Origin: Hymenobacter cellulosilyticus
GTDB taxonomy: Bacteria; Bacteroidota; Bacteroidia; Cytophagales; Hymenobacteraceae
Assembly: GCF_022919215.1 (NCBI RefSeq)
Contig: NZ_CP095046.1
Coordinates: forward strand, 3,152,501-3,216,500
DNA length: 64,000 nt
Direction of reading: 5' to 3'
Under the pieces are notes generated by a model, which saw nothing but the letters and a program-made list of their open reading frames with translations, did not search any database and was not told the DNA's origin. The first letter of the stretch is position 1. The number at the start of each line of letters is the position of its first letter. The position numbers and the translations under genes are program-made. Positions 32,169-41,461 of this stretch are shown piece after piece.

Positions 32169-33527
32169 GTGCGCCCTGCTACCCACGCCTTTCTCCACGA
32201 CAACCTTTGGCACCTGTTGCGCCGCCAAGCTGTGCCAGGTATTCTGGGAATGCTCATTGTGTCCATCAATTCGCTGGTGGATGCCGTGTTTGTGGGGCGT
32301 TGGGTAGGCCCCGATGCCCTGGCCGGCTTAGTACTAGTGTTTCCGCTCACGGTTATCAACTCCAGTCTGGTAGCCTTGCTTTCGGCCGGCTTTAGCTCGG
32401 TGGCCAGCCGCAGCCTCGGGGCCGATGATCCGGCCCGGCAACGGGACCTGCTCAATCTGCTGCTCACGCTGAGCCTGGTACTGGGCGGCACCGTCAGCCT
32501 GCTAGGCTACGGCTTCGCCCGCCAAGCCGTAGCGCTGCTGGGCGGCACCGGAGCCGTGCTGCGCTATGGGGCCGCATACTACGAAATACTGGCCCTCGGC
32601 GGCTTTTTTACGTTGCTGAGCTTGTCGTCCAGTACGCTCATCCGGGCCACGGGGCAGATCCGGCAGGCCATGACGTACTCGGCCACAGCGGTAATTACCA
32701 ACATGGTATTGGCGGCCACCTTTGTAAAGGGTTTGCATATGGGTGTGCGGGGAGCGGCCCTGGGCACGGGCCTGGCCATGCTACTCTATTGCGTCCTCAA
32801 CCTGCAGCACCTGTTGCGCGGCCGTACGGCCTTGGCATTAGGGCCCGTGCGTCCCTATTTCAACTGGCCCCTGACCCGCGAAATAGTCGGTATCGGCTCC
32901 TCTGCTTTTCTGATGCAGGCCACCAGCTTTGTCCGGCAGGTGCTGATTTTCAAATCCGTGGCTCACTATGGTACGGCGGCCGAATTAGCCTTTTTTGGGG
33001 CGGTGTACCGCGTTTATGGCTTTTCCCAACTGCCCGTTTTCGGTCTACTCCAGGCTTTGCAACCCACCGTCGGTATCAACCACGGGGCTGGCAACTACCT
33101 GCGCAGCCAGCAGGCCGTGCGGGTATTTCGACTAGCGGGCATCGGCCTGTTGTTTCTCGTCAGCTTACCCTCCCTGCTATTCCCGGCCCAGGTGCTAGAT
33201 CTGTTGCTACCGGCCACCACGTTTGCCACTACCGACCTGGCGCAATTCCGGATGTTGATGCTGGTGCTGCTGGGCACCCCACTGGCTTCTACGGGCTATG
33301 TATACTTTCAGGCCACCGGGCAGGCCCGACTGGCTACGACGCTCTCATTTGGCAGGGAAGTGCTGTTTGTGCCCCTGATCCTACTGATTCCTCGTTTTCT
33401 GGGACTTCCCGGTATCTACTACGGCTTAGCGCTGGAGAATGTAACCTACGCCCTTGTCGTACTGGGTGTTACTACCTGGTCATTCAGGCGCGCAGAGGAG
33501 CCGGTATTGCAAGCCCAAGGAGCGTAG
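32169..33527 (+). CDS. MATE family efflux transporter
   Basis: This 452-aa integral membrane protein has 12 predicted helices and MATE-type N-terminal features (IPGILGMLIVSINSLVDAVF followed by GRWVGPDALAGL). It belongs to the multidrug/sodium:proton antiporter superfamily that exports organic compounds. It is the last gene of the operator-1 operon, 65 bases after the 309-aa gene, and so is the natural candidate exporter for the peptide product. The start is GTG at 32169. Confidence 0.88.
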   Translation: MRPATHAFLHDNLWHLLRRQAVPGILGMLIVSINSLVDAVFVGRWVGPDALAGLVLVFPLTVINSSLVALLSAGFSSVASRSLGADDPARQRDLLNLLLTLSLVLGGTVSLLGYGFARQAVALLGGTGAVLRYGAAYYEILALGGFFTLLSLSSSTLIRATGQIRQAMTYSATAVITNMVLAATFVKGLHMGVRGAALGTGLAMLLYCVLNLQHLLRGRTALALGPVRPYFNWPLTREIVGIGSSAFLMQATSFVRQVLIFKSVAHYGTAAELAFFGAVYRVYGFSQLPVFGLLQALQPTVGINHGAGNYLRSQQAVRVFRLAGIGLLFLVSLPSLLFPAQVLDLLLPATTFATTDLAQFRMLMLVLLGTPLASTGYVYFQATGQARLATTLSFGREVLFVPLILLIPRFLGLPGIYYGLALENVTYALVVLGVTTWSFRRAEEPVLQAQGA

Positions 33528-33612
33528 CGCCCTTCCTGGTGAAGATGCTCTTGGCGGCACAATATGGACTAGCGGAATAGAAACGACTCATCTGAGAAAG
33601 CAAGGGTAATTT

Positions 33613-33655
33613 ATATGCAATAACGTTGCATATGTTTGGCGGCTTGTTACCTTTG
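33613..33655 (+). promoter_or_regulatory. Operator 2 and promoter of the receptor/ABC operon
   Basis: ATATGCAA (33613-33620) and TTGCATAT (33626-33633) form a perfect inverted repeat around the core TGCAATAACGTTGCA. The TTG at 33626 is followed after 19 bases by TACCTTTG (33648-33655), a perfect -7 element. The first gene starts at 33673, so the leader is only about 13 bases. Confidence 0.78.
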
Positions 33656-33672
33656 GGTACTTCAGCAAGAAA

Positions 33673-34008
33673 ATGGTAATGCAACGCTTACGGAGCCGGT
33701 TAGGAGCATGGTGGCTATTGCTGCTACTAGGGCGCGTACTAGCGCCTGATGCAGCCGTATTGCGCCTGCATGCTCACCACCACACCGTTGACGTTGCCGT
33801 GTCTGCTGAGCAAGACAAAATCTCCAAGCAGCACCAGCATTGCCAGACCGAGCAGTTGTTTGATGCTGCTTTCCAGCCCGCTGTGCCACCGGCCGTACCG
33901 CTGCCGCGGGTACTACCGAACTATCCTTGCTACCGAATCCTGGCCGATGCCTGTCCGGCCCGGCACCTGCTGCCCGGTGCGGCCCTGCGCGGGCCGCCGC
34001 TAGCCTAG
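33673..34008 (+). CDS. Small His-rich exported or membrane-anchored protein
   Basis: The 111-aa product has one N-terminal hydrophobic segment (LGAWWLLLLLGRVLAP), probably a signal peptide or anchor. It continues with a metal-binding-like HAHHHTVDV cluster and KQHQHCQTEQLFDAAFQP. It is the first gene after operator 2 and precedes a TonB-dependent receptor. His-rich proteins in zinc-repressed units often serve as periplasmic metal chaperones; that role is inferred here. No enzyme motif is visible. Confidence 0.72.
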   Translation: MVMQRLRSRLGAWWLLLLLGRVLAPDAAVLRLHAHHHTVDVAVSAEQDKISKQHQHCQTEQLFDAAFQPAVPPAVPLPRVLPNYPCYRILADACPARHLLPGAALRGPPLA

Positions 34009-34111
34009 CCCAACGTGGCACGTTGGGCAGTTGACGAGCTGCGCTAATCGGCGCGGCTACCTGTCACAACTGGGCTGCGTGCCACGCGGGCCGGTGCCTT
34101 CCTTTCTTTTC

Positions 34112-36520
34112 ATGCCTTGCTATTATCCGCTTCCCGGCTGGGGAAGAGGCGGTTGGCTACTGGCGTTGTTGCTGGCTAGTATGCTCAACGGCCAAGCTGC
34201 CTACGGGCAGGTGGCAACTCCGTCTTCGCCTCCTGCGGCCTGTGCCCTGGGGTTACAGGTGCACGTAACCGACCCCGCCACGGGGCAGGTGCTGCCCGGC
34301 GCTGTCGTTCGTCTTCTTGAAACCGGCGAGGTGCTGGCCGCGGATGCGGCTGGGGACTGTGCTTTCCAGGTGTGCCCCGGACATTATCGGGTAGAAGTCC
34401 GCCTCATGGGCTACCACCCGGAAGTGAAAGCAATCCACCTGCGGGCCGGCCAGCCCGTGCGTCTGACGCTGGCGCTACGAGCTGCTACCCAGGAGCTGAG
34501 CACGGTACAGGTACAGGGCCAATCGGAGGCCACAACCGTGCAGCGGAGTGTGCAGGCCGTAGCCGTGCTGGATGTACGGCCCTACTACGGCCAAGCCTTT
34601 GGGCTGACGGAGTTGGTAAACCGGGTGCCGGGCGTGCGTATCCGCCAGGACGGCGGGCTGGGCAGCAATGCCAACCTGTCGCTGAATGGGCTGGGCGGCA
34701 AGCAGGTGCGCGTTTTTCTGGACGGTATACCACTGGAGTTCTACGGCCGGGGGCTGGGCCTGAACGTGCTACCGGTCAGCCTGCTGGAGCGCGTGGATGT
34801 GTACCGTGGCGTGACACCCGTAGGCCTGGGCGCCGATGCGCTGGGCGGGGCCCTGAACGTAGTAACCCGCCGGGAACGGTTTTCCTACGCCGATGCCTCC
34901 TACGAGCACAGCTCGTTCAATACCCACAAAGCGGCCCTGAATGGTCGCTACGTCGTGGGGAAAAGTGGGCTCTACGTAGCGGGCAACGGCCTGTTCAACC
35001 ACGCCGACAACGACTACAAAGTGCAGGCTGAAGTCATCAACGCCGGTACGCCGGAGTTGCGCACCGTCCGGCGCTTCCACGACCAGTTTCAGAATTATCT
35101 GGGCCGGGTAGAACTTGGCTGGCAGGACCGCAAGTGGGCAGATAAGCTGGCTCTGACTGCCTTCGCAGCGGGCGTAGACCGGCAGATTCAGCACAACGTG
35201 CAGATGCGGCAGGCCTACGGGAAGCCAGCTATGCGGAAACCAGCGTCGGCACCGCGCTTGCGTACGAGAAAACGGCTTTGCGGCCCGGCCTGGACGTGCG
35301 GGCGTACGCCGGTTACACCCGCATTCGGGGGCGCTGACCGATACCAGCCGCAACGTCTACAACTGGGACGGCAGCGTTATTGCCCGGCAGCTCTTCAGTT
35401 CCGGGGAAATTTACGGTTTGGGTAGCCTGCTTACGCTTACCTCCCACACCAGCGTCGTGCGGCTGAACGCTACTCAAGCACTAGGGGCGCATGGCCGGTT
35501 GGTAGGTAATGTGCTCGGCAGTTCTTTCCACCGCCGGGGCGAAGACGAAATTGTAGTGGCTCGCCAGGAGCGGGATTATGCTCAGGACCCTTCCTCGCTG
35601 CACAAGCTGGTGGCTGGTCTGGCCTACGAGCACGACTGGGCTGATCAGCGCTGGAGCAGCAGCACGGCCGTGAAGTACTTTGGGTATACATCCCGTGGGT
35701 TTGGCAAGCTAGACAGCGACACTTACCTCGAAACCGAGCAAACCCGGCAGCACCTCGGGGCCAACCAGTTGCTGCGCTGGCAGCTGGCTCCGGCCTGGGC
35801 CCTGAAGGCCAGCTACGAGTACGCCACCCGTCTGCCCGACGAGTATGAACTGTTCGGCGAGGGAATCTTGGTGCGGGCCAACCCGGCGCTACAGCCCGAA
35901 ACCAGCCACAACGCCAACCTGGAAGTGCAGTACGTGCGCCCGCGCTGGAGCGCCGAGGTCAGTGGCTTCGTGCGCGGGGCCGATAATGTTATCTATCAGC
36001 CGCCGTCCATACGAGACACTCAGAACCAAAACCTGCTCAAATCCCGCACGCTGGGGCCGAGGCATCTGTGCGCTACGTGCCGGTGCCGCTACTAAGTGTG
36101 GCCCTGAACGCCACCTATCAGGACATCCGCAACCGCACGCCCCCCAGCCAGAGCGGCAGCACCGACGCCAAGTTCTTCAATGCCCGCATGCCCAACGTGC
36201 CCTATCTGTTCGGCAATGCGGAGGTGCAGCTGACCAAGGCCAACCTGGGTGGCACCGGGCGCCGGCTGAGCGCCTGGTGGCAGGCTAGCTACGTGCAGAA
36301 GTTTTACCTGTACTGGGAAACGGAAGGCATTCAGGACACTAAGTCTGCTATTCCCAGCCAGCTGGTGCAGAACACAGGCGTGAGCTACGCCCTGGCTGGG
36401 GAGCGACTCACGCTCAGCGCCGAACTGCACAACCTAGCCAATACGGCCACCTACGACAACTACAACGTGCAGCGTCCCGGTCGCTCGGGGCACGTGAAGC
36501 TGCGGGCTTTTTTGCGGTGA
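34112..36520 (+). CDS. TonB-dependent outer membrane receptor with N-terminal CarboxypepD-like domain
   Basis: Three frames combine into one 803-aa receptor when one base is added at each of three G runs (35219-35221, 35327-35331, 36053-36056). A signal peptide ends near AAYGQ. Next come a carboxypeptidase regulatory-like domain, the plug (GLTELVNRVPGVRIRQDGG, GADALGGALNVVTR) and a beta-barrel ending in HVKLRAFLR, close to the usual aromatic end. The ATG at 34112 is preferred over an earlier TTG because the signal peptide starts there. From the operator and neighbours I infer uptake of a metal chelate. The ligand is unknown. Confidence 0.87.
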
Positions 36521-36590
36521 GCACGCCACTGTCTCATGCTTCCGGCCCGCTCTGATACACATTTCCACATTCTAACATTTCCACATTTTC

Positions 36591-37778
36591 ATGCACACCT
36601 TTAACTCAACTAGCCGGCTGTTGACCGGCGTACTGGCGGCCACCACGCTTTTGCTCTCCGCTTGCGACAAAGGAAACGGGTCGGATGGACCGCCGACTCC
36701 CAGCGCCGGCGTCAACTACGCCGTGAGTACCGTAGGCGGGGCTTACCCCAGTCAAACCACCTACATCCAGGGCCTGACCGACCTGAACGGCACCACGCTC
36801 GACACGAAAAACGCTACCGAGCAGGCCAGCTTCGCTGCCATGTGGAATTACAAGCAGGCCGTCTACATGTCGAAGTTTGCGGCCCCGGCTACGCTCACCA
36901 AGTACACCTTCGACCCCGCCACTGGGCGGCCCGTGGGAGCCGGGCGGCTCGTGGTGCCCGGTGCTAACACCTTCTCCGACGTGCAGTTCGTTAGCGACAC
37001 GGAGGCCTACGCCTCGGTGGGCGGCGGGCTGGCCCGGCTGGTCAAGTTCAACCCCACCACCTTCGTAACGACGGGCGAAATAAGCTTGGCCAAGCTGCAG
37101 AAGACCGGCGCCCGCAGCATATACTACCTGGGCTCGATGGTGCGTGACACGAAGCTATTCTGGGGCGTGTACTACGAAAATGACTCCTACGGCCCGCTCA
37201 CCGACTCGGCCCACGTCGCCGTCATCGACTTGCCCACGGGCAAGGTAGAGCGGGTGATTTCCGACGGCCGCACCGGCCGGGTATTTTCGTCGGGGGCGGT
37301 TGAGTGCTTCAGCAAGGATGCCAACGGCGACATTTATGTGCAGGGCGACGGCACCAACAAGGTGCCCAGCGGGGTGCTGCGCATCAAGGCTGGCGAAACC
37401 CGTTTCGACCCCACGTACTTCTTCGACCTGAAGGCTGCCACTGGGAAGGACTGCAAGGGCCTCTACCACTTCGGCAACGGGCTGGCCTTCACTACCCGCA
37501 TCGAAGAGCCCAATGACTCCTACGAGACCAAAGGCCCCAACTACCGCTACTACAAGCTGGATCTGAATGCCAAAACCTCGGGTGGCGCCCTGCCGAATCT
37601 GCCGCTAATTTTTGGTTCGCAGTCGTCGTTGGTTCGCAAGTTCGACAATGAGAGCCTGCTGCTGAGCGTGAATACCAAGAGCCAGAACAGCCTCTATCAA
37701 TACAAGCTCAGCGACGGTACGGTAACCAAGAAAATGGACCTGCCGGGCTTGCTGACGGGCCTGGCCAAGCTGAATTAG
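36591..37778 (+). CDS. Beta-propeller-like lipoprotein, probable DUF4374
   Basis: This 395-aa protein begins with a lipoprotein signal (LLLSACDKG, lipid-attached Cys near residue 25). It is followed by repeated beta-rich blocks such as KFNPTTFVTTGEIS and FGSQSSLVRKFDNE that fit a seven-bladed propeller. The layout matches DUF4374 proteins that accompany TonB receptors in Bacteroidota, as far as I can tell without a search. It lies 70 bases after the receptor gene and 2 bases before the ABC ATPase gene. A role in surface or periplasmic binding of the ligand is inferred. Confidence 0.72.
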   Translation: MHTFNSTSRLLTGVLAATTLLLSACDKGNGSDGPPTPSAGVNYAVSTVGGAYPSQTTYIQGLTDLNGTTLDTKNATEQASFAAMWNYKQAVYMSKFAAPATLTKYTFDPATGRPVGAGRLVVPGANTFSDVQFVSDTEAYASVGGGLARLVKFNPTTFVTTGEISLAKLQKTGARSIYYLGSMVRDTKLFWGVYYENDSYGPLTDSAHVAVIDLPTGKVERVISDGRTGRVFSSGAVECFSKDANGDIYVQGDGTNKVPSGVLRIKAGETRFDPTYFFDLKAATGKDCKGLYHFGNGLAFTTRIEEPNDSYETKGPNYRYYKLDLNAKTSGGALPNLPLIFGSQSSLVRKFDNESLLLSVNTKSQNSLYQYKLSDGTVTKKMDLPGLLTGLAKLN

Positions 37779-37780
37779 CC

Positions 37781-38481
37781 ATGCTCGAAGCCCGCGACCT
37801 GACCAAGCGCTACGGCGACTTCACGGCCCTGCACCCGCTCAACCTGACCGTGCGCCCCGGCGACATCTACTGCCTGCTTGGGGCCAACGGAGCCGGCAAA
37901 AGCACGACCATCAACCTGTTCCTGGACTTTATCAAGCCCAGTGGGGAGAGGCTTATATCAACGGGCTGCCCGTGCAGGAGCAGGGCGCGGCCACCAAGCG
38001 CTTCGTGGCCTACATCCCCGAAAACCTGATGCTCTATCCGGATCTGACGGGGCTGGAAAACCTGGATTTCTTCTGCGGGCTGGCCGGCAAGCAGCATCCG
38101 AAAGCCGAATTGCTCACGCTGCTGCGCGAAGCCGGACTGCAGGAAGAATTTGCCCAGCGACGGGTGTCGGCCTACTCGAAGGGGATGCGGCAGAAAGTAG
38201 GCATTGCCCTGGCCGTGGCCAAGGAGGCCAAGGTGTTGCTACTCGACGAGCCTACCTCCGGCCTCGACCCGCAGGCCTCCAACGAGTTTTCGACCCTGCT
38301 GCTACGCCTGCAGGAACAGGGGGTGGCCACGCTCATGGCCACCCACGACTTGTTCCGGGCCAAGGACACGGGCACCCACATCGGCATTATGCGCCAGGGC
38401 CACCTGCTGGAGTCGTTTCCGGCAACCGACGTGAGCTACGAAGACCTGGAGCAGCTCTACCTGCAGCATATGCACGCCTGA
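37781..38481 (+). CDS. ABC transporter ATP-binding protein
   Basis: The Walker A motif GANGAGKST (residues 34-42), the signature YSKGMRQKV, the Walker B motif KVLLLDEPTSGLD and the switch His in MATHD are all present. One added base in the G run at 37943-37946 restores the frame (PSGG then EAYINGLPV), giving 233 aa. It is followed by two ABC-2 type permease genes. The set of periplasmic lipoprotein, ATPase and ABC-2 permeases resembles NosDFY-type metal-related transporters; this is an inference. Confidence 0.88.
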
Positions 38482-38553
38482 GCCCCAGCTTTTCTTTTAT
38501 CGACCGGCGGGGCAGAGTACTACCTGCCGGTCGAGTTCTTGACTATCTCCCTT

Positions 38554-39977
38554 ATGCTTCGACGCATTATTTACAAGGAAATTCGGGCCGCGGTGCGCAA
38601 CCGGCAGGTGCTGTTCTTCGGCTTGGTCGTGGCGGCGCTGCTGCTGGCGGCCAGTGCTGTGGGCTACGTGAGTTACGCCGGGCACCGGGCCCAGATGGCG
38701 CGGGCCCAGGCCGAGCGTCGCGCTGAGTGGCTGGGGCAGGGCGAAAAGCACCCGCACATTGCCACCCACTTCGGCACGTTCGTCTTCAAGCCCAAAACCG
38801 GCCTGAGCTTCTTCGACTACGGCCTAGATGCCTACACGGGCACGTCGGTATACCTGGAGGCGCACTACCAGCACGAGTTCATGTTCCGCCCGGCCCAGGA
38901 CTACTCGGCCCTGATTCGGTTTGGCGAGCTGTCGGGGCCTTGGTTCTACAGGTGCTGCTGCCGCTGCTCATCATCTTTCTGTGCTTCGGGGCCTTCACCC
39001 AGGAAAAGGAGAGTGGCACGCTGCGCCTGGCCCTGAGCCAGGGCGTGAGCCGACGGCAGCTGGCCTGGGGCAAAGTATTAGCTTATTACGGTATCGTGCT
39101 GGCCTTACTCGTCCCCACGCTGACCGTGGCCCTGGGCGGGGCGTTTTGGCTGGCCGGCTTGCCCTGGACCAGCGACACGGCCCGGCGGCTGGGGCTACTG
39201 GCGTTGAGCTACGCAGTGTACTTTCTGGGCTTTATCTGCCTTGGCGTGCTGGTTTCGGGCTGGGCCCGATCGTCGCGCAATGCCCTGCTGGGCCTGCTCA
39301 CGATTTGGATAACCCTGGTCATCGTGCTGCCCAAAACGGCCGCCGCCCTAGGCGACAACCTGTACGCGCTGCCTTCTGTGCAGGCCTACCACCAGGGCAT
39401 CGACCGGGACATGGACCAGGGCCTGCCCGGCGACACGACTAAAGCCGGGCGCCGGGCGCAGCTGATACGCTCCTACCTGCGGCGCTACCACGCCGACTCG
39501 GTGCAGCAGCTGCCGCTGAACGTGGAGTGGGTGGCGGCCCAGGCTGGGGAGGAGTACCTCGACAAAGTGCAGGCCGTGCACCGGGACAGCCTGCGCCAGG
39601 TGCTGGAGCGCCAAAACCGGCTCAGCAGCTACGCCAGCTTCCTGGACCCCTACTTGGCCGTCCGTAACCTGAGCATGGCCCTGACCGGCACCGACTTATC
39701 GACTAGCCTTGACTTCCAGCGCCAGGCCAGCGACTACCGCCTGGCCCTGATGCGCAGCCTGCACCTCGACGCGGCTCACCACTCCAAGTACGGGCAGTTT
39801 TATGAGTACCATCCCGGCCAGGCGCTCTGGGCTGCCGTTCCGGACTTTTCTTACCAGCTGCCTGCTGTGAGTCGCACCCTGCGGCACTACGCGCCGGAGC
39901 TGGCCGCCCTGCTGCTCTGGCTGGTGGTGCTGCCGTTGGCGCTGCATTTGTCCGCCAACCGCTTTCCGCTGCATTAA
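38554..39977 (+). CDS. ABC-2 type permease (first of two)
   Basis: About 474 aa after adding one base in the G run at 38934-38937. It has one N-terminal and about five C-terminal membrane helices around a 150-residue extracytoplasmic loop, as in DUF3526-type permeases. QEKESGTLRLALSQGVSRR is the typical coupling segment. It is almost the same length as the following permease, and the two probably form a heterodimer. ATG at 38554 is preferred over a TTG at 38539. Confidence 0.82.
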
Positions 39978-39991
39978 ACGCCACTCACTGC

Positions 39992-41419
39992 ATGCTCACT
40001 TTCATTTTGCGCTACGAATGGCGCCGCTTCTGGCGCAACCGGCTGCAAGTTGCCCTGCTGGTCGTCCTAGCGCTGTTTGGACTCTACGCCATTGCGGCTG
40101 GTCATCGCCAAATAGCTGCTCAACGCCTCACGCTGGCGCGGGTAGTGGCCGACGAGCAAGTCGAATTTGCCGGCTACCAAGCGGCTCTGCGCGCCGATAC
40201 CAGCCAGCCAGCCGCTAAAACCGCCTACTTGGATGCTACCGCGCCGACTGTTGCCTGGTACCGGCACGGCTATGCCGCCACGCTGCCGCCCGCGCCCCTG
40301 GCCGGCTTGGTCGTGGGTCAGCGCGACCTGAATCCAGGCTACTACCGCCTTACCGGCATGGGGCTGTACTACCAGCTGTTTCAGAATGAGCTGGCCAACC
40401 CCCAGAAGCTGCTGGTCGGCAATTTCGACTTGGCCTTTGTGCTGATTTACCTGCTGCCCCTGCTCATCATCGTGCTCAGCTACGGGCTGCTGTCGGCTGA
40501 CCGGGAAAACGGGGTGCTGCCGCTGCTGCGGGTGCAGGCGGCCTCGGTGCGCCGCCTGCTGCTGGGTAAGCTCTTGTTTGGCTTCGGGTTGGTAGCCGGG
40601 CTGGCCGTGTTCTTGTCGGTGGTAGGCTTTGTCGTCACCGGCGTCCGCCTGGAGGTGGATGGTGCCGGGATGGTGCTTTGGCTGCTGACCGTACTGGCCT
40701 ATTGTGCCTTCTGGTTTGCCCTGGTGTGGCTACTCGTGAGCTTCAACAGAAACTCGGCCGTCAATGCCCTGACGGCCGTGGGGTTGTGGCTGCTGTTTTT
40801 GCTGGTGGTACCTAGCCTGCTCAGCGCCACGCTGGCCGTAGTTCGGCCCGTCGACAGCTCCGCGCTGGCCACGCTGGTGCGCCGCACCGGCATCGATAGG
40901 GAAGACCACGAACCCAGTGTGCGGGCCGTGGTACGGGAGTACCTGCGCCAGCGGCCCGACCTGGCTTCCGCTGCCAATGACACGCTTTTCCAGCCCAACC
41001 TGCTGCCCAAAGGTTTTGCTTCCTATGCCCAACTGAACTCCCAGCGCCAGCGACCAGTGGTAGAAGCCTATCTGAGCGCCGTGGCGGATAGGGAGAATCT
41101 GGCCGCCCGCTTCAGCCTGCTCAACCCGGCCGTGAACACCCAAAACCTACTCAGCCAGGTAGCCGGCACTGATCTGCCCACCTACCTGCGCTTCTTCAGT
41201 AGTCTGCCCGCGTTTCACCGCCAGATTGTGGATTTCTACTATCCCCGTCTCTTCGCCAACCGCCCCTTAACCGCTGCCGACTATCCGCGCCGACCCGTCT
41301 TTCAGGCCCCGCCGCTGACGGAGCAAGGTGTAGCCACAGGGCTGCTGCAGCTGTTAGGCGCGGCCGCCGTGCTATTTGTCCTCGGCTACGTGAATCTTCC
41401 CCGGCAGCTACGGAACTGA
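39992..41419 (+). CDS. ABC-2 type permease (second of two)
   Basis: A 475-aa paralogue of the preceding permease with the same layout: an N-terminal helix (RYEWRRFWRNRLQVALLVVL), an external loop, the coupling segment ADRENGVLPLLRVQAASVRR, then five more helices. It is intact in the given sequence. It starts 14 bases after the first permease ends. Both should work with the ATPase at 37781. Confidence 0.87.
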   Translation: MLTFILRYEWRRFWRNRLQVALLVVLALFGLYAIAAGHRQIAAQRLTLARVVADEQVEFAGYQAALRADTSQPAAKTAYLDATAPTVAWYRHGYAATLPPAPLAGLVVGQRDLNPGYYRLTGMGLYYQLFQNELANPQKLLVGNFDLAFVLIYLLPLLIIVLSYGLLSADRENGVLPLLRVQAASVRRLLLGKLLFGFGLVAGLAVFLSVVGFVVTGVRLEVDGAGMVLWLLTVLAYCAFWFALVWLLVSFNRNSAVNALTAVGLWLLFLLVVPSLLSATLAVVRPVDSSALATLVRRTGIDREDHEPSVRAVVREYLRQRPDLASAANDTLFQPNLLPKGFASYAQLNSQRQRPVVEAYLSAVADRENLAARFSLLNPAVNTQNLLSQVAGTDLPTYLRFFSSLPAFHRQIVDFYYPRLFANRPLTAADYPRRPVFQAPPLTEQGVATGLLQLLGAAAVLFVLGYVNLPRQLRN

Positions 41420-41461
41420 TCCTGATTCAGGCTTGAAATAACTACTCAATCCAGGTGATTT

